From NCBI GenBank assembly GCA_963082875.1, contig OY720098.1, forward strand, positions 8,618,001 to 8,682,000: 64,000 nt of DNA, given 5' to 3'. This document shows, in pieces, positions 61,121 to 64,000 of this stretch (its first letter is position 1; each line of letters begins with the position of its first letter). This DNA is from Corella eumyota. Lineage: Eukaryota > Chordata > Ascidiacea > Phlebobranchia > Corellidae. Position numbers and translations under genes: made by a program. The notes beneath the pieces were generated by a model, which saw only the letters and a program-made list of their open reading frames with translations, had not been told where the DNA came from and ran no database searches.

Positions 61121-63908
61121 TGTCATCCGTTTCATTCCGTTCGTGCACTTTTATTGTGTTGTTACTTGGATCTGTGACATCATCAGAAGGATTATTGGAA
61201 TTTCTACTTCAAGAAGAGCAAACCAAAGGTAAAACAATATTTAAACAAAATTAAAAAAAATTGAAACATTTAACTCAAGGTCATAAAGAAATCATAATTA
61301 AACAAAAGCAGCTTTTAATAATATAATGTACTTGTAGTATCTCAAATATGCTTGCAGATACCTTAAATAGGCTTACACTTATCAGTTATCTCAAATATGC
61401 TTGCAAGTATCTTAAATATGCTTGCAAGTACTTTAGATACACTTTAAAGTATATCAAACAAAAACCAATTAACAATTAAAACTCACAAAGCTATGTTATA
61501 GGTACATTAATTGTGGACCTACCGGTTGCATTGAACTACTCATACAACGAAGTTAGAAAAATGAGATTTCAAATCGTCGAACAAGCCTTGACACTAGGCT
61601 CCGCGTCCACTTCAATAACAAAACAATGGGTTGATATTGACGATAGAACCGGCAAAATAACTCAAAACGAAAGGGTGGACAGGGAAACGTTGTGCGGAGA
61701 TGTTTTAGAATGTTATATTTTGGTCAAAGTAAGTTTATTACATCTTGTATGTAGGTGATTTTCAAAGGATTTTTCAAAAAAATTTTTTCCTTAATTTTCT
61801 CAAATTTTATAATCTTGTTTTTATGCAATTTTTTAAAGTTTTTAATCAAGATACTTTTTTAGATAAGTGGAAAATTTTAAAAATACAGTTAGAACTGTGT
61901 TATCATGGTGTAATATTTCATTTATTTCTAATCTAATCCAGGTTGTCATAAAACCGCACCAGTACTTCAGATTAGTGGAAGTCCGACTTTACATCAACGA
62001 TGTTAACGACAATGCCCCATTGTTTACCTCACATTTGATTAACTTTAATGTAAGTGAGACCGAACCGAAAGGCTACTCTATCAACTTAGACAGATTTCAA
62101 GTCACTGATGCCGATGAGGGTAAAAAAAAATTGCAAGATTGTTGTTGCATGAGTTTTAAATTTAAAAATTTAAAATAAATTTTAGGGAATTCTTTTTTAA
62201 AACAATTTATCGATGATGATAAATCGAATGTGTTTTTTATATATATTTTATATTTAGGTGGTCGAGCAACCGTGAATTACAACCTCTTGCCAAAAAACTC
62301 TGAATATTTTGAACTTATTCGTGATATTGACAAAGACAATATATCCCATCTTTCTCTTCGGCTTAAAAAGATGTTAGGTAATATTACAACCTTTTACAAA
62401 ATTATATTACTTAACGCACGCTGCGTAATGTAAGGAGTTTAATATGGTCCTAAATGTTATTAATAATTGATTTTAAATAGCGATATTGTCTAATAAAACC
62501 CAACTTAACAAGACGAAAATAATTCAGTAATAACGGTTATTTTATTCACTAAATAATTTAAGTTTATTAACAACGCTAGCGTTTTTTCTCCTGATAGTCG
62601 TATGTATTATTAAAATGCAAGTTTTTTATTAGATTATGAAATGAAGCGCGTACATAGAATGACGTTGCAAGCACGTGACTTGGGATCTTTACCTCATTTA
62701 AGTGAATGTGTGATTCGTGTTCACGTTTTGGATGCAAACGACAATGGTCCAATCTTTGAAAAATCAGTAAGCAAATGGCTTACGCAAACTTTATTAAACA
62801 GACACAAAATAAAACTTAAATATGTAGAAATATTGAGCGTAGAAGAGAAGGTGTAAACATTGTTAAAAATCCAAAAAAATAAAGTAATAATTTTAATGTT
62901 TACCTAATATTTTCTTTTAACAAGAAGGTGTAAAATAATGTTATGTAACTTAACCAATTAACCCAAGTTTGTTGCTCAGATTTATCATGCTAACGTCAGC
63001 GAAAATATGCTGCCAGGTCACGTGATCGCGCGCGTCACTGCGTCCGATCGGGACAACGGCCGCCGTGGCAACGTGCACTATTACGTCAGAAAGAGCGACG
63101 ACAGCGACACCACCGATGACGGTACTGTGACGTCATCACCGAAATACCCGATCGAAGTTAACAAGAACACGGGAACAGTTGTGTTGGATGATAAGTTGGA
63201 TTACAAAATACACGACGGGTAAAAAAAATTGAAAAACTATGTTTTGAAAAGTCTGTTTATTTGAGACCCAAATATTTATTTGAGACCCAACTATTTCTCC
63301 AAATTTAAATTTAGTTTGTTTGTAGTAAAATAATAATAAATTATGTTGACCATTTTACCCGCTTATTAGTTACAAATCTGTGCAACAGATAAACACCAAC
63401 AACAATACTAAAATAACAAGTGTCCCTGTCTAAATTTTAATATACTCATACGCTAAAAACCTTGCCTAAAAAGAATAATTGTTTATTAAAACTATTCTTG
63501 TTTTATTAACTTAGGATGAAGATTGTAATTGAGGCAATAGACGGTGATGCAGTCAAACCAAGAAGAGGGACAACAATTCTTCAATTACATGTCAGTGACG
63601 TCAATGACCATGCTCCAACCATCAACGTCAACTACATCGTTGAACATGACCATGACATCGGTATTTGCATTGTTGTACATTTTTACATTGTTGTTTTTCT
63701 GTAAAAATAATTTTTTTTCGATCCATTGAAACATTTTTAAAATAAATTTATTTTGACAAAATTTTAGCTTTTATCTCCGAGTCGGAACCTTCTCAAACAT
63801 TCATGGCCCACGTGACCACTAATGACGTAGACAAGGGAAGGAATGGTCAAGTGACCTTGACAGTGGAGACTGTGGTTCCAGGGACAGAAAAAGTGGGAAA
63901 TATTACAG
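61117..63908 (+). CDS. Protocadherin, 5' part (runs off the window)
   Basis: Calcium-dependent adhesion receptor of the plasma membrane. Exons: 61117-61228, 61502-61728, 61942-62119, 62258-62377, 62633-62766, 62980-63218, 63515-63660, 63768-63908, then continuing (at least 432 residues). Signal peptide: MMSSVSFRSCTFIVLLLGSV. EC1 starts at EFLLQEEQTKGTLIVDLP and contains RVDRETLCGDVLEC, the CX5C loop typical of protocadherins. Repeats end in the linker motifs DVNDNAP (EC1), DANDNGP (EC2) and DVNDHAP (EC3); EC4 begins in the last exon. EC2 and EC3 keep DxD/DADEG, DRDNG and LDYE/LDY elements needed for calcium binding. Several introns split the ectodomain, unlike the single large exon of clustered vertebrate protocadherins. 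Transmembrane and cytoplasmic parts lie outside, so the subfamily is open. Confidence 0.92.
61331..61445. repeat. Imperfect tandem repeat in protocadherin intron 1
   Basis: TCTCAAATATGCTTGCAAGTA and shortened or changed forms recur four times (about 61339, 61363, 61389, 61411). It is simple local amplification. Confidence 0.6.
63245..63290. repeat. Small direct duplication in a protocadherin intron
   Basis: TTTATTTGAGACCCAA occurs twice, 23 bp apart (about 63256 and 63279), in the intron after the sixth exon. Confidence 0.5.
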
Positions 63909-64000
63909 GTAATAAGAGTTTGTTATAATGATATATGTTACACCAAAAAAAACGAGTCATTTTATGTAAGTTAAAGTTTAAAAAAAAAGTTAAATAGCAA

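Noticed and set aside
1-64000. Virus-derived elements, LTRs, CRISPR arrays, rRNA and tRNA genes
   Set aside because: Read for on both strands; no reverse transcriptase, capsid or envelope-like frames, no long terminal repeats, no regularly spaced repeats with unique spacers, and no complete cloverleaf were seen.

Overview
The window reads as an AT-rich (about 70% A+T) animal genome with many short exons and small introns. It encodes chordate-type proteins: a CDK5RAP2/myomegalin relative, a RALGPS-type Ral exchange factor, an angiopoietin-like secreted protein, a rhodopsin-like receptor and a protocadherin. Compact introns, low GC and two start codons that directly follow an AG acceptor (as in SL trans-spliced messages) point to a tunicate, most like Ciona. 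The species is an inference, not read from the sequence. I saw no bacterial features, CRISPR array, rRNA, convincing tRNA or virus-derived element.

Layout. 1-1574: tandem satellite of five 312-313 bp units in an alternating A/B (about 625 bp) pattern, followed by a decayed relative to about 1900. 1900-6000: AT-rich sequence with structured short repeats (3080-3320, 5019-5099, 5353-5590), a CACGTG palindrome and two possible orphan exons. 6018-26706, minus: CDK5RAP2/centrosomin-family gene. I traced 55 exons that join in one open frame of 2084 codons, with CM1 near the N-terminus and CM2 at the C-terminus. 28687-47639, minus: RALGPS gene, 22 exons, 1131 codons, RasGEF plus C-terminal PH, with an unusual 445-residue N-terminal extension. 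Inside its 8-kb intron (32768-40805), on the opposite strand, lies a complete 11-exon angiopoietin-like gene (34353-39336, 501 codons). 53136-54720, minus: a six-exon, 309-codon receptor of the seven-helix type. 61117-63908 and onward, plus: 5' part of a protocadherin, cut by the window edge.

The genes are unrelated in function (centrosome, Ral signalling, secreted ligand, receptor, adhesion) and do not form an operon. All exon boundaries were derived by hand from GT/GC...AG sites and reading-frame continuity. For each of the four complete models the exon lengths sum to a multiple of three, which supports the models independently of homology.
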